From assembly GCA_944384125.1 (NCBI GenBank), contig CALWSF010000021.1:1-57989 (forward strand): a DNA stretch of 57,989 nucleotides, in the 5' to 3' direction. Under the pieces are notes generated by a model. The model was not told the DNA's origin. It ran no database searches and was given only the letters and a program-made list of their open reading frames with translations. The DNA is from an uncultured Lachnospiraceae bacterium. Lineage in GTDB: Bacteria > Bacillota > Clostridia > Lachnospirales > Lachnospiraceae. The position numbers and the translations under genes were made by a program. Of this stretch, positions 1 through 9,338 are shown one piece after another (positions within the stretch are counted from its first letter, which is position 1; every line of letters begins with the position of its first letter).

Positions 1-1499
1 TTGATCCGATAGTAGTCTTCCATCTTCAGATTCAGGTGCACATATGAGTCAGGTTTTCGGTTGCTCAAGAGGCACACAGTCTCCACGTGCCCGCTCATCG
101 GAAACATATCACAGCACCTGACACGGCTGACCTGATATCCGTTCGCCGTCAGATACTTCACGTCTCTTGCAAGCGTCGCCGAATCACAGCTTACATAAAC
201 CACTCTGTCCGGTTCCATCCGCACAATCGTCTCAAGGCATGCTTCATCACATCCCTTTCTGGGAGGATCTACCACAATCACATCTGCCCGCTCGGAATAT
301 TCCTCATACCGGCGCGGCAGCACTTCTTCCGCTTTTCCGGTAAAGAAGGTTGCATTTTCTATCCCGTTAAGTGACGCATTCCTTCTGGCATCCTCTATCG
401 CTTCCGGCACAATCTCCACTCCATACACCCATTTCGCCCGCCGGGCCAGAAACAGGGATATTGTTCCAATCCCGCAGTACAGATCCCACACGATCTCGGT
501 TCCGTCAAGACCGGCAAACTCCAGAGCCGTATTATAAAGCCGCTCTGTCTGAACAGGATTAACCTGATAAAAAGACAGAGGCGAAATCTGGTAGCTCACA
601 TCCCCTATTTTATCCTCAATATAACCGGGCCCGTAAAGATGAACTGTTCTGCGGCCCATAATTACATTGGTGCGTTCCCGGTTGACATTAAAGGAAATAC
701 TTGTCATGCCGGGAATCCGGAGAAGGCGCTCCACAAATTCCTCCTCATACGGAAGCTTATCCCCATTAATAACAAAGCATACCATCAGCTGCCCCGTAGA
801 AAATCCCTTGCGTATCAGCACATGACGCACCAGTCCCGCATGGATTTCTTCCTGATACGGCTCAATTCCCCTCTCTTCCATCACATCTTTAACTGCCTTT
901 AATACCGCCTTGTTTTCCTCCGTTCCCAGATAACAGTCATCATTCTCGATTATACTGTGAGTCCGCCCCGCATAAAATCCGGTCTTTACCTTTCCGTCCC
1001 TTCCGTATCCAAAGGGAAACTGGGCTTTATTGCGGTATCTCCACGGATTTTCCATTCCGATTATCGGCTCCATCTCTACAGACGCACTGTCTGTGTTTAT
1101 TTCCCCGTCATTCTTTCCCGCGTTTTGGCATTTTTCCTGTTTTGCACTTTCTGCTCCCGGCAGACGAAGCCCATCCAGACCGCCTATGCGCCGCAGATTG
1201 CTCCATACTTTCCGCTCCTTAAACCGCAGCTGCTCCGGATAGCTCATCATCTGAAGCTGACACCCCCCGCACTGTCTGGCCACAGGACATCTCTCCGGCA
1301 CACGGCAGGCGGACGGCTCCAGAACCTCCATAAGCCGGGCATACCCATAATTCTTTTTTAATTTCATGGCTCTGGCGCGTATCCGGTCTCCGATTACCGC
1401 ATCCTTTACGAACCAGGTAAAACCATCCTGTTTTCCGATCCCCTCTCCCTGATCCGTCATATCATGTATCAAAAGCTCAAATTCATCATTCTTCTTCAT
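1..1499 (-). CDS. rlmD: 23S rRNA (uracil-C5)-methyltransferase, RlmD/RumA family (3' end outside window)
   Basis: SAM-dependent methyltransferase expected to make m5U in 23S rRNA. The reading frame is open from ATG 1499 to base 1, so the C-terminus lies beyond the window. Residues 1-60 look like a TRAM RNA-binding domain. Cys71, Cys77 and Cys80 fit the CX5CX2C [4Fe-4S] cluster pattern of RlmD. The catalytic-Cys motif VSCDSATLARD has its Cys near residue 438, and the SAM motif WDLYCGIGTISLF precedes it. An in-frame stop lies about 30 bases upstream of the chosen ATG. The frame already encodes 499 residues, longer than E. coli RlmD, which fits clostridial homologues with a C-terminal extension. 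The exact target uridine is inferred from the family. Confidence 0.9.
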   Translation of the reverse strand, partial: MKKNDEFELLIHDMTDQGEGIGKQDGFTWFVKDAVIGDRIRARAMKLKKNYGYARLMEVLEPSACRVPERCPVARQCGGCQLQMMSYPEQLRFKERKVWSNLRRIGGLDGLRLPGAESAKQEKCQNAGKNDGEINTDSASVEMEPIIGMENPWRYRNKAQFPFGYGRDGKVKTGFYAGRTHSIIENDDCYLGTEENKAVLKAVKDVMEERGIEPYQEEIHAGLVRHVLIRKGFSTGQLMVCFVINGDKLPYEEEFVERLLRIPGMTSISFNVNRERTNVIMGRRTVHLYGPGYIEDKIGDVSYQISPLSFYQVNPVQTERLYNTALEFAGLDGTEIVWDLYCGIGTISLFLARRAKWVYGVEIVPEAIEDARRNASLNGIENATFFTGKAEEVLPRRYEEYSERADVIVVDPPRKGCDEACLETIVRMEPDRVVYVSCDSATLARDVKYLTANGYQVSRVRCCDMFPMSGHVETVCLLSNRKPDSYVHLNLKMEDYYRI

Positions 1500-1568
1500 T
1501 CTGCTTTGCTGCTCTTTCTTTATTATTTACCAATCCATACTGTCCGGCACTTCCCGCCCTGCACATTT

Positions 1569-2150
1569 TCATCGATACGCAGTTCTCTCCCCGCCAATAT
1601 ATTTAAGTCTTGTTCTCGCACATGTAACGTGTGCACTGCCTATCTGTGACAGAGAAAGGCGCACCGGCACCGCCACCGGCCTGAGATGCATTCCGATAAA
1701 TGTATCGCCTATATCGATCCCGGCATGTGCCTGTATCCGCTCCACTGCCGCAGGAGAGTGAAAACCGGCATAGGCCGCTGTGGCAAAGGAGCCTCCTGCT
1801 TTCAGCTGCGGCACTGCATTGACCAGCTCAAGGCCGTACTTTCTCGCTGCCTCTTCTTCCACAATCAATGCCCGGTTCAGATGCTCACAGCACTGAGCCG
1901 CCAGATAAATACCATTTTCCTGCGTTCTTCTGTATATTGTCTCAAAAATAATTTTTCCCGTCTCAGCACTGGACCATGAACCAATCTGATGAGCTCCCAC
2001 TTCACTGGATGAGCATCCCACAACCAGAATTTCTCCCGCCTTCATACAGGCTGCTCTCAAAAGTTCACATACAACCCTGTCAGTCTGTTCCCGTATTTCC
2101 TCCAGCTGTCCCGCCGTCTGCTGTGATTTTGCTATTCCCTGCAGTTCCAT
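1569..2150 (-). CDS. YwlG-type protein of the TIGR01440/DUF436 family
   Basis: A 193-residue protein that I recognise as the conserved Firmicutes family TIGR01440 (B. subtilis YwlG, about 180 residues). Its biochemical function is not established. Recognisable conserved stretches are EILVVGCSSSEVGAHQIGS near residue 40, CEHLNRALIVEE near residue 88, and a terminal ARTRLKYIGGERTAY. There are no membrane segments or signal peptide. The start ATG 2150 follows the purine-rich GGAGGAACAGGAGAA. It lies between aroC upstream and rlmD downstream on the same strand with gaps under 100 bases, so cotranscription is likely. Confidence 0.8.
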   Translation of the reverse strand: MELQGIAKSQQTAGQLEEIREQTDRVVCELLRAACMKAGEILVVGCSSSEVGAHQIGSWSSAETGKIIFETIYRRTQENGIYLAAQCCEHLNRALIVEEEAARKYGLELVNAVPQLKAGGSFATAAYAGFHSPAAVERIQAHAGIDIGDTFIGMHLRPVAVPVRLSLSQIGSAHVTCARTRLKYIGGERTAYR

Positions 2151-2243
2151 TTCTCCTGTTCCTCCTTACCTGTCAGCACCGGAATTTCCATTGTCTTTAA
2201 AAAAGCCGCGGCCACGCCCTCCGCGTGCTGCCACGGCTCACTC

Positions 2244-3347
2244 TCATAAAAGATAAAACGCCTTAATTCGATCCATCCGGGCGCTCATTGAAACCAGAAG
2301 CATGTCCGCCGCCGTAAATGCCGCCATAGCCTCAACCACTACCACAGCACGCGGAACAATAATAGGGTCATGCCTTCCTTTAATACTGACAGAAACCGCC
2401 TCCCCTGTTTTCGTTACTGTTTTCTGTTCACTGGCAATGGATGGGGTCGGCTTGAAAGCTGCCCGGAAAATAATATCGCTCCCGTCGCTGATTCCTCCCA
2501 GAATTCCGCCGGCATGGTTTGTCGCCTTGCGGATACCGCCGTTTTTTCCCGGCAGAAATGCGTCATTATTCATTGTGCCGCTCATCTTTGCAGCCCGAAA
2601 GCCCTCTCCGATCTCAAATCCCTTTACGGCGCCGATGGAGCATATTGCTCTGGCCAGTCCGGCACTCAGCTTTTCAAAAACAGGATCTCCGACTCCGGCA
2701 GGAAGCCCCGATATAACACACTCCACCACGCCTCCGGCGGAATCTCTCTGTGCCATCTTCTCTTCCAGAAACGCCTCCGCCTCTGAAGCAGCCACAGCAT
2801 CCGGCATATAAAGCTTATTTTTCCCGCACTCTTCGAGACTGAAACGCCCCGGATCCACTTCTACCGGACCAATCGATTTTGTATATGCGGTAACTGTCAC
2901 TCCCAGCTCTCTTAAAAATCCGGCCGCTACTGCTCCCGCCGCCACACGGCCAATCGTCTCGCGTCCCGACGAACGGCCGCCTCCGCGATAATCGCGAAAG
3001 CCATATTTCTGATCGAAGGTATAGTCTGCATGTCCCGGTCTGTAATATCCCGCTATCTCGCTGTAATCCTTTGAATGCTGATCCTGATTTCTTACCAGCA
3101 TGGAAATGGGTGTGCCCGTTGTTTGCCCCTCAAACACTCCGGACAGAATCTCCACCCTGTCACTCTCGTTCCGCTTTGTGGTAAAACGGCTCTGTCCCGG
3201 TTTTCTCCGATCCAGATAACGCTGAACATCCTCCTCACACAGTGCCAGTCCGGCCGGACATCCGTCCACAACTACTCCCACACCCGCACCGTGCGATTCT
3301 CCCCATGTTGTCATTGTCAGAATTCTGCCAAATGTTGAACCCGCCAT
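2244..3347 (-). CDS. aroC: chorismate synthase
   Basis: Converts 5-enolpyruvylshikimate-3-phosphate to chorismate, the last step of the shikimate pathway, using reduced FMN. The family signatures are clear: GESHG at residues 17-21, the RPGHADYTF segment, DYRGGGRSSGRETIGRVAAG near residue 120, and GGISDGSDIIFR near residue 285. The length of 367 residues is normal for bacterial enzymes. ATG 3347 has AAAGGAG upstream. It is flanked by a lactonase-type gene 25 bases upstream and ywlG-like downstream. No other aromatic pathway gene is nearby, so it is an isolated aro gene. Confidence 0.97.
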   Translation of the reverse strand: MAGSTFGRILTMTTWGESHGAGVGVVVDGCPAGLALCEEDVQRYLDRRKPGQSRFTTKRNESDRVEILSGVFEGQTTGTPISMLVRNQDQHSKDYSEIAGYYRPGHADYTFDQKYGFRDYRGGGRSSGRETIGRVAAGAVAAGFLRELGVTVTAYTKSIGPVEVDPGRFSLEECGKNKLYMPDAVAASEAEAFLEEKMAQRDSAGGVVECVISGLPAGVGDPVFEKLSAGLARAICSIGAVKGFEIGEGFRAAKMSGTMNNDAFLPGKNGGIRKATNHAGGILGGISDGSDIIFRAAFKPTPSIASEQKTVTKTGEAVSVSIKGRHDPIIVPRAVVVVEAMAAFTAADMLLVSMSARMDRIKAFYLL

Positions 3348-3371
3348 CCGAAACTGAATCTCCTTTATCTA

Positions 3372-4442
3372 TTATCTGTGCTTTTCTTCCGGGATTTTTG
3401 TGATCACACAGCAGTTTGGCTCATTAACTGAAACGCTGCGGCTGCTCATCACAAGCAGTCCCTCCTCATAATTAATCTTAAAGAATGAAATGCTGTTGCT
3501 GGCATGATTGACGGAAGCCAGATGCTGTCCGTCCGGGAAAACTGCAATATCCTTCGGATAATCTCCGCTGATAGGCAGACAGCATAACAGCGTCAGAAGC
3601 CCTGTATCTTTGTCTCTGTTATAAACACTGACGGTATTATCCCCCGCATTGCTGCAGAAAAGATGACTGTCATCCTCCGACATCCGAATGGCACAGGCCG
3701 CTGTCAGCTGACTCAGACGCTCAGGTGCTGTGGACATAATCGTCTGAATCTTCTCAATTTGCGGGACTCTGTCTCCTGTCTCATAAGTAAACACGTCAAT
3801 CACATTTTTTACTTCGTACATCAGATAAAGAAATTTTCCGTCCCGGCTGAACAGGAACTGCCGCGGCCCCGATTCCATATCACAGCGAATGGCATCTACC
3901 TGTGTAAGAGTCCCCTTCTGATCATCAAAACGGTAAATTTTTACCTGATCGATCCCCAGATCCGCAACCAGCACAAATTTCCCGTCAGGAGAACGCCTTC
4001 CGCAGCTCACATGCGGCCGGAATGTTCTCTCCGCCACACTTCCAAGACCTTTATGGTAAACACCGTCTGTCACTTCTCCCACCGTTCCGTCAGGCCGCAG
4101 CCGGAGAACTGTTTCCTTACCGTCATGGTATCCCGATACAAAAATATATTTATCTTCCTCATCCGTCGCAACATGACAGCCTCTCATTCCCTTAATATTG
4201 GCACTGTTGAGACGGGCAAGCGCACCGTTTTCCAGTATCCGGAAAGATACTATTCCCTCATCAGCAATAGAATATAACGTCTTCCCGTCATTGGACACAG
4301 TCAGATAAGAAGAATTGTCAACCTCCACCTCACATCTGTATTTAAAGGTACCATTTTTCAGATCCACATCGTATACTGTGATTCCCTTTGCCTGTCCATT
4401 ATAAGAATAAGAACCGACATACGCCATATATTTATTCTGCAT
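3372..4442 (-). CDS. lactonase-family beta-propeller protein (6-phosphogluconolactonase/YkgB-like)
   Basis: A protein of about 356 residues with repeated blade motifs such as LTVSNDGKTLYSI, SPDGKFVLVADLG, SRDGKFLYLMYE and FPDGQHLASVNHAS, typical of the seven-bladed lactonase (Pgl/YbhE) family. Family members hydrolyse sugar lactones or bind cyclic substrates. The real substrate here is not known. No export signal is seen, so it should be cytoplasmic. I chose the second ATG (4442) because GAGGAGG abuts the first ATG (4451) with no spacer but is nine bases from the second. It is the first gene of the aroC-ywlG-rlmD group. Confidence 0.8.
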   Translation of the reverse strand: MQNKYMAYVGSYSYNGQAKGITVYDVDLKNGTFKYRCEVEVDNSSYLTVSNDGKTLYSIADEGIVSFRILENGALARLNSANIKGMRGCHVATDEEDKYIFVSGYHDGKETVLRLRPDGTVGEVTDGVYHKGLGSVAERTFRPHVSCGRRSPDGKFVLVADLGIDQVKIYRFDDQKGTLTQVDAIRCDMESGPRQFLFSRDGKFLYLMYEVKNVIDVFTYETGDRVPQIEKIQTIMSTAPERLSQLTAACAIRMSEDDSHLFCSNAGDNTVSVYNRDKDTGLLTLLCCLPISGDYPKDIAVFPDGQHLASVNHASNSISFFKINYEEGLLVMSSRSVSVNEPNCCVITKIPEEKHR

Positions 4443-4616
4443 TTTCTGCATCCTCCTCTTCTCCCTACAATCCCCTGCAGGCAGTTTCCCAATTGCCTTT
4501 ATTATCTTTCATTTTTCATTCTATGTCAATCTCTGAATCACACTCCCCTCAATTTGGCAGATATCGTCAGGCTGCTTCCTTTTCCCCTCTCCATCTGACA
4601 AATTTCCCTTTTCCTA

Positions 4617-4644
4617 TTGACATAGGACGGCCATTCTGTATAAT
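4617..4644 (+). promoter_or_regulatory. sigma-A-type promoter for the cupin-XRE/pot locus
   Basis: TTGACA at 4617-4622 and TATAAT at 4639-4644 are both perfect consensus hexamers with a 16-base spacer. The site lies about 190 bases upstream of the regulator start and directs plus-strand transcription. The stretch 4443-4830 holds this promoter, the operator candidate at 4696-4710 and an AT-rich leader. I see no further gene in it. Confidence 0.8.
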
Positions 4645-4695
4645 AGTTACGCATGGTTTATTATTTCTAAACTTTAAAATTAATTTTACATTTAT

Positions 4696-4710
4696 TTTAG
4701 TTAAACTAAA
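4696..4710. promoter_or_regulatory. palindromic operator candidate for the cupin-XRE regulator
   Basis: TTTAGTTAAACTAAA is a perfect dyad of two 7-base arms around one base. It lies about 50 bases downstream of the strong promoter and 120 bases before the XRE-cupin gene. This placement fits autoregulation by roadblock or repression. The link to this regulator is inferred from position. Confidence 0.45.
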
Positions 4711-4830
4711 TTCAAAATTTAAGATAATGTGACATACTTAAAGATGCAGTAAACTGCAAAAACAAAGCGTAACCCGCTCATACTGCACACCGCCTGAAAA
4801 ACGGCACTGCAAACAAAAAAGGAGGCTGCC

Positions 4831-5364
4831 ATGAGCATCGGAGGAAAATTAAAGGATTTACGCATTCAGAAAGGCCTTACCCAGGAAGAGCTGGCAGACC
4901 GCGCAGAGCTTTCCAAGGGATTTATCTCTCAGGTCGAAAGAGATCTGACATCGCCCTCCATCGCCACACTGATGGACATTCTTCAGTGTCTGGGCACCAC
5001 TATCGGAGAGTTTTTTTATGAGGCACCCGAAGAACAGATTGTCTTCAGCCAGAACGACTTCTTTGTCAAAGAGGATACGGATCTGAATAATAAGATTGAA
5101 TGGATTATCCCCAATGCCCAGAAAAATTCCATGGAACCAATCCGCCTCACACTGGCACCGGGCGGGTCCACATGCCCTGATACGCCTCATGAAGGCGAAG
5201 AATTCGGCTATGTGCTTCAGGGAAGCGTTATCATACATCTGGGCAGCCGTTCCTGCAAAGCCAAAAAAGGCGAATCTTTTTATTATACCTGCAGCCAGAC
5301 CCATTATCTGGAAAGCCGCACCGGCGCCTCCATATTATGGATCAGCTCCCCGCCCAGCTTCTGA
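4831..5364 (+). CDS. XRE-family regulator with C-terminal cupin domain (PuuR-like)
   Basis: A 177-residue two-domain regulator. Residues 5-60 are a helix-turn-helix (LRIQKGLTQEELADRAELSKGF). Residues 105-175 are a small cupin barrel with the TPHEGEEFGYVLQGSV motif, a usual ligand or metal pocket. Cupin-XRE proteins such as PuuR repress polyamine uptake and catabolism genes when not bound by putrescine. The gene sits 106 bases upstream of potABC-D on the same strand, which supports a role as local polyamine sensor. AAAGGAGG precedes ATG 4831. The effector is inferred. Confidence 0.88.
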   Translation: MSIGGKLKDLRIQKGLTQEELADRAELSKGFISQVERDLTSPSIATLMDILQCLGTTIGEFFYEAPEEQIVFSQNDFFVKEDTDLNNKIEWIIPNAQKNSMEPIRLTLAPGGSTCPDTPHEGEEFGYVLQGSVIIHLGSRSCKAKKGESFYYTCSQTHYLESRTGASILWISSPPSF

Positions 5365-5470
5365 CAGTTTTTAATCCTGAAAATATAAGTAAAACACACT
5401 GCAAACACTAACCTGTCCTGCGGATACTCTCAAGCCTCCGCCGGAATACAATTTACTCTCGGAGGAATCT

Positions 5471-6547
5471 ATGAGTCAGCCATTAATTGATTTACAGCAC
5501 ATTTCAAAAAAATTTGACGACACTCTCGTCCTTGACGATCTCTGCCTCTCTGTTCGTGAAAACTCTTTTGTTACCCTGCTCGGTCCCAGCGGCTGCGGAA
5601 AAACAACGACACTGCGCATTATCGGCGGTTTTGAAAGTCCTGACACGGGAAATGTGATATTTGCCGGAAATGACATCACAAAACTGCCGCCCAACAAGCG
5701 CCAGCTCAACACCGTCTTTCAGAAATATGCACTTTTTCCTCATATGAGCATTGCTGAAAATATCGCCTTTGGCCTGAAAATAAAAAAGAAGCCAAAGTCC
5801 TATATTGATGACAAAATCCGTTACGCACTCAAGCTCGTAAATCTTGACGGTTTCGAACACCGCTCAGTGGATTCCCTAAGCGGCGGCCAGCAGCAGCGTA
5901 TCGCCATAGCACGGGCCATTGTCAATGAACCCAAGGTTCTTCTCCTTGATGAACCACTGGGCGCACTGGATCTGAAACTGCGCCAGGATATGCAGTATGA
6001 GCTGATCCGGCTGAAAAACGAACTCGGAATTACCTTTATCTATGTAACCCACGATCAGGAGGAAGCTCTGACCATGTCCGACACCATCGTTGTCATGAAC
6101 CAGGGATACATTCAGCAAATGGGTTCTCCTGAACAGATCTACAATGAGCCGGAAAATGCATTTGTCGCCGACTTTATCGGAGAGAGCAATATTGTAGACG
6201 GACTTATGATCCACGATGAGCTGGTAGAAATCTGCGGGGCAAAATTCGCCTGTGTAGACAAAGGATTCGGCACAAACCAGCCTGTTGACGTTGTTATCCG
6301 ACCGGAGGACATCGATCTGGTCAGACCGGAAAACGGAACTTTACAGGGCGTCGTCACACATCTTATTTTCAAAGGTGTTCACTATGAAATGGAAGTGACC
6401 ACACCGGACGGCTTTGAATGGCTGGTACACAGCACGGACATGGCGCCGGTGGGAGAAAAAGTAGGCATTCATGTGGATCCCTTTGACATCCAGATTATGA
6501 ATAAACCGGCATCCGAAGATGAGGAAGCCGTAGGCGTAAATGAGTAA
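5471..6547 (+). CDS. potA: spermidine/putrescine ABC transporter ATP-binding protein PotA
   Basis: ATPase subunit of a polyamine importer, 358 residues. The ABC domain has Walker [10 protein letters not shown] near residue 37, signature [14 protein letters not shown] near residue 137, Walker [13 protein letters not shown] and the H-loop VTHDQEEA. The C-terminal TOBE-type regulatory domain (about 285-350) is present, as in PotA/MalK-type ATPases. GGAGG lies just before ATG 5471. The next gene potB begins 12 bases downstream, so the locus is an operon. Confidence 0.95.
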   Translation: MSQPLIDLQHISKKFDDTLVLDDLCLSVRENSFVTLLGPSGCGKTTTLRIIGGFESPDTGNVIFAGNDITKLPPNKRQLNTVFQKYALFPHMSIAENIAFGLKIKKKPKSYIDDKIRYALKLVNLDGFEHRSVDSLSGGQQQRIAIARAIVNEPKVLLLDEPLGALDLKLRQDMQYELIRLKNELGITFIYVTHDQEEALTMSDTIVVMNQGYIQQMGSPEQIYNEPENAFVADFIGESNIVDGLMIHDELVEICGAKFACVDKGFGTNQPVDVVIRPEDIDLVRPENGTLQGVVTHLIFKGVHYEMEVTTPDGFEWLVHSTDMAPVGEKVGIHVDPFDIQIMNKPASEDEEAVGVNE

Positions 6548-6559
6548 AGGAGGATATCC

Positions 6560-7381
6560 ATGAGGCAAAATATGAAAAGGCTTCTGGCCGGTCCTTATGT
6601 TCTGTGGATGATCGGTTTTACCATCATTCCCCTTCTCCTTGTGGTTTACTATGGACTGACAGATAAAAACGGAACGTTTACATTCGCCAATGTTCTCTCC
6701 ATCTCCACTCCGGAACACATGAAGGCACTGCTTCTCTCCCTTGTGCTGTCCCTTATAAGCACGGTTATCTGCCTTCTGCTCGCCTATCCTCTGGCTCTGA
6801 TTCTGCGAAAAAGAGGAATCGGACAAGGCAGTTTTGTCGTATTTATCTTTATTCTTCCCATGTGGATGAATTTCCTGCTGCGGACGCTGGCCTGGCAGAC
6901 GCTTCTTGAGAAGAATGGTGTAATCAACGGCATACTGAATATTCTGCACCTTCCGAACCTGGCCATCATCAACACTCCGTGGGCCATCATTCTGGGAATG
7001 GTTTACAATTTTCTGCCCTTTATGATCCTGCCGATCTACAATGTGATGATCAAAATTGATGACAACACCATCAATGCCGCCAGAGATTTGGGTGCCGGTA
7101 CGCTTCAGACACTGTTCTATATCTGGATTCCGTTAAGTGTTCCCGGTATAATCAGCGGCATAACAATGGTATTTGTTCCTGCCCTGACAACCTTCGTCAT
7201 TTCCAGCCTGTTAGGCGGAAGCAAAATTCTTCTTATCGGAAATGTCATAGAACAGGAATTTACCAGAGGAAGTAACTGGAATCTGGGTTCCGGACTTTCT
7301 CTTGTTCTCATGATTTTTATCCTGATAAGCATGGCTCTCATTGCCAAGTATGATAAAGAAGGGGAGGGAACGGCATTCTGA
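6560..7381 (+). CDS. potB: spermidine/putrescine ABC transporter permease PotB
   Basis: Inner-membrane permease, 273 residues with about six hydrophobic segments. It has the EAA-type coupling loop NAARDLGAGTLQTLFYIWIP (about residues 174-193) that contacts the ATPase. It starts after AAAGGAGG. Its stop codon shares one base with the start of the next gene (TGATG at the junction), so translation of the PotC-PotD fusion is probably coupled to potB. The polyamine assignment rests on overall PotB similarity and the gene neighbours. Confidence 0.93.
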   Translation: MRQNMKRLLAGPYVLWMIGFTIIPLLLVVYYGLTDKNGTFTFANVLSISTPEHMKALLLSLVLSLISTVICLLLAYPLALILRKRGIGQGSFVVFIFILPMWMNFLLRTLAWQTLLEKNGVINGILNILHLPNLAIINTPWAIILGMVYNFLPFMILPIYNVMIKIDDNTINAARDLGAGTLQTLFYIWIPLSVPGIISGITMVFVPALTTFVISSLLGGSKILLIGNVIEQEFTRGSNWNLGSGLSLVLMIFILISMALIAKYDKEGEGTAF

Positions 7382-9309
7382 TGAAGCGGTACAGTCTTAA
7401 ACAGTTTTTTCAGGACTTTTATCTGGCTCTGATTCTGATCTTTTTATACATTCCGATTCTGACCATGATCGTCCTGTCCTTTAACAACACAAAATCCCGG
7501 ACGCTCTGGGGCGGCTTTACTCTGAAATGGTATGAACAGATGCTTCAGGATCAGGCAATCTTAAATGCACTCAACAACACGCTGCTGATTGCCTTTGTAT
7601 CGGCACTCATCGCAACCGTAATCGGAACTGCCTCAGCCATCGGCATAAACAGTATGAAAAAACTCCCCCGCACGGTTCTGATGGGAATCAACAATATCCC
7701 CATTCTGAATTCAGAGATTGTGACGGGTATCTCCCTCATGCTGTGTTTCATCGCTTTCGGTATTTCCCTGGGCTTCAAAACCGTGCTGATCGCTCACATT
7801 ACTTTTAACATTCCCTATGTAATCCTGAGCGTTATGCCGAAACTGCGCCAGACAAGCCGGTACACCTACGAGGCGGCCCTGGATCTGGGTGCGAGCCCGC
7901 TTCAGGCATTTTTCAAGGTGGTTTTTCCTGATATTCTGCCCGGTATTCTTTCCGGATTTCTGATGGCATTTACCATGTCTCTGGATGATTTTATCATTAC
8001 TCACTTTACCAGAGGCGCCGGAATTGACACTCTGTCCACCCTGATTTACAGCGAGGTACGCAGAGGAATCAAACCGTCCATGTATGCACTCTCCGCCGTC
8101 ATCTTTGTGACAGTGCTGGTGCTGCTTCTTATAACGAATTTCACACCGGAAAATAACAGAACCGGAAGCCCTCAGGGAAATGATGCTGCTCTTGTCCGGA
8201 AAAGGAACCGCTCTGCCCGTATCAGAAAGGGTGTTCTGGGAATTGCCAGCGCAGCTGTTATTTTTATTGTCGGTTTCAGCACATACAGCCGCTATTCCGT
8301 CTCTCATTCAAATGAACTTTACGTGTACAACTGGGGAGAATATATTGACGAATCCGTCATTGAACAGTTTGAAGAGGAGACCGGCATACATGTCGTATAT
8401 GATCTCTTTGAGACGAATGAGGAGATGTACCCTGTTATTGAGGCCGGAGCCGTTCAGTATGACGCCGTCTGTCCATCCGACTATATGATACAGAAAATGG
8501 CAGAAAACGGGCTCCTGGCCGAAATCAATTTTGACAATGTACCTAACATAAAAAATATCGATCCCCAGTTTCTTGAAATGTCCCGGGAATTTGATCCGGA
8601 AAACAAATATTCTGTCCCCTACACATGGGGGACTGTGGGAATCCTTTATAACACCAAACTGATTAAAGAGAGAAATCTCCCTGTCCCCGAACGCTGGTCC
8701 GATCTGTGGAATCCTGCCTATGAAAAAGAAATCCTGATGCAGGACAGTGTGCGTGATGCGTTTATGGTTGCACTGAAATCTATGGGATATTCCATGAATA
8801 CGGAAAATCCGGATGAGCTGGAACTTGCAAAGCAGAAGCTTATTGAACAGAAACCCCTGGTTCAGGCCTATGTCATAGACCAGGTTCGTGATAAAATGAT
8901 TGGTGGAGAAGCCGCCGTCGGCGTTATCTATTCCGGAGAGATGCTCTATATTCAGGAAGAAGTAAAAAATCAGAATCTGGACTTTTCACTGGAATATGTT
9001 ATTCCCGAAGAAGGCACAAATCTGTGGATTGATTCCTGGGTCATCCCCGCAAATGCACGCAACAAAGAAAATGCAGAAAAGTGGATCGATTTCCTATGCC
9101 GTCCGGATATCGCCCTGAAGAACTTTGAATATATTACCTACGCAACGCCAAACCGCGCTGCAAAAGAGCTTCTGGAACCGGAGCTCCGGAACAATCAGGC
9201 AATCTTCCCTGATACTGAAAAGCTGGAAGGATGTGAGGTTTACCGTTATCTGGGCGATGAAACCGATGCAGTCTACAACAGCCTTTGGAAAGAGGTAAAA
9301 TCAAACTGA
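7381..9309 (+). CDS. potCD: fused polyamine permease and substrate-binding protein (PotC-PotD)
   Basis: A 642-residue fusion. Residues 1-260 are a PotC permease with several membrane segments and the coupling loop EAALDLGASPLQAFFKVVFP. A hydrophilic, basic linker follows (about 260-283), then one more membrane segment (about 284-300). From about residue 310 to the end it is a PotD binding protein: it begins YVYNWGEYID, contains a DSVRDAF segment, and carries NLWIDSWVIPANA, a Trp/Asp-containing stretch where PotD binds polyamines. The binding protein is therefore tethered to the permease rather than being a free lipoprotein; no lipobox is present. Similar fusions occur in Lachnospiraceae as far as I recall. 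No frameshift is seen across the junction. Confidence 0.93.
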   Translation: MKRYSLKQFFQDFYLALILIFLYIPILTMIVLSFNNTKSRTLWGGFTLKWYEQMLQDQAILNALNNTLLIAFVSALIATVIGTASAIGINSMKKLPRTVLMGINNIPILNSEIVTGISLMLCFIAFGISLGFKTVLIAHITFNIPYVILSVMPKLRQTSRYTYEAALDLGASPLQAFFKVVFPDILPGILSGFLMAFTMSLDDFIITHFTRGAGIDTLSTLIYSEVRRGIKPSMYALSAVIFVTVLVLLLITNFTPENNRTGSPQGNDAALVRKRNRSARIRKGVLGIASAAVIFIVGFSTYSRYSVSHSNELYVYNWGEYIDESVIEQFEEETGIHVVYDLFETNEEMYPVIEAGAVQYDAVCPSDYMIQKMAENGLLAEINFDNVPNIKNIDPQFLEMSREFDPENKYSVPYTWGTVGILYNTKLIKERNLPVPERWSDLWNPAYEKEILMQDSVRDAFMVALKSMGYSMNTENPDELELAKQKLIEQKPLVQAYVIDQVRDKMIGGEAAVGVIYSGEMLYIQEEVKNQNLDFSLEYVIPEEGTNLWIDSWVIPANARNKENAEKWIDFLCRPDIALKNFEYITYATPNRAAKELLEPELRNNQAIFPDTEKLEGCEVYRYLGDETDAVYNSLWKEVKSN

Positions 9310-9338
9310 TAATATATTTATAAAAGGAGGAAATTATT

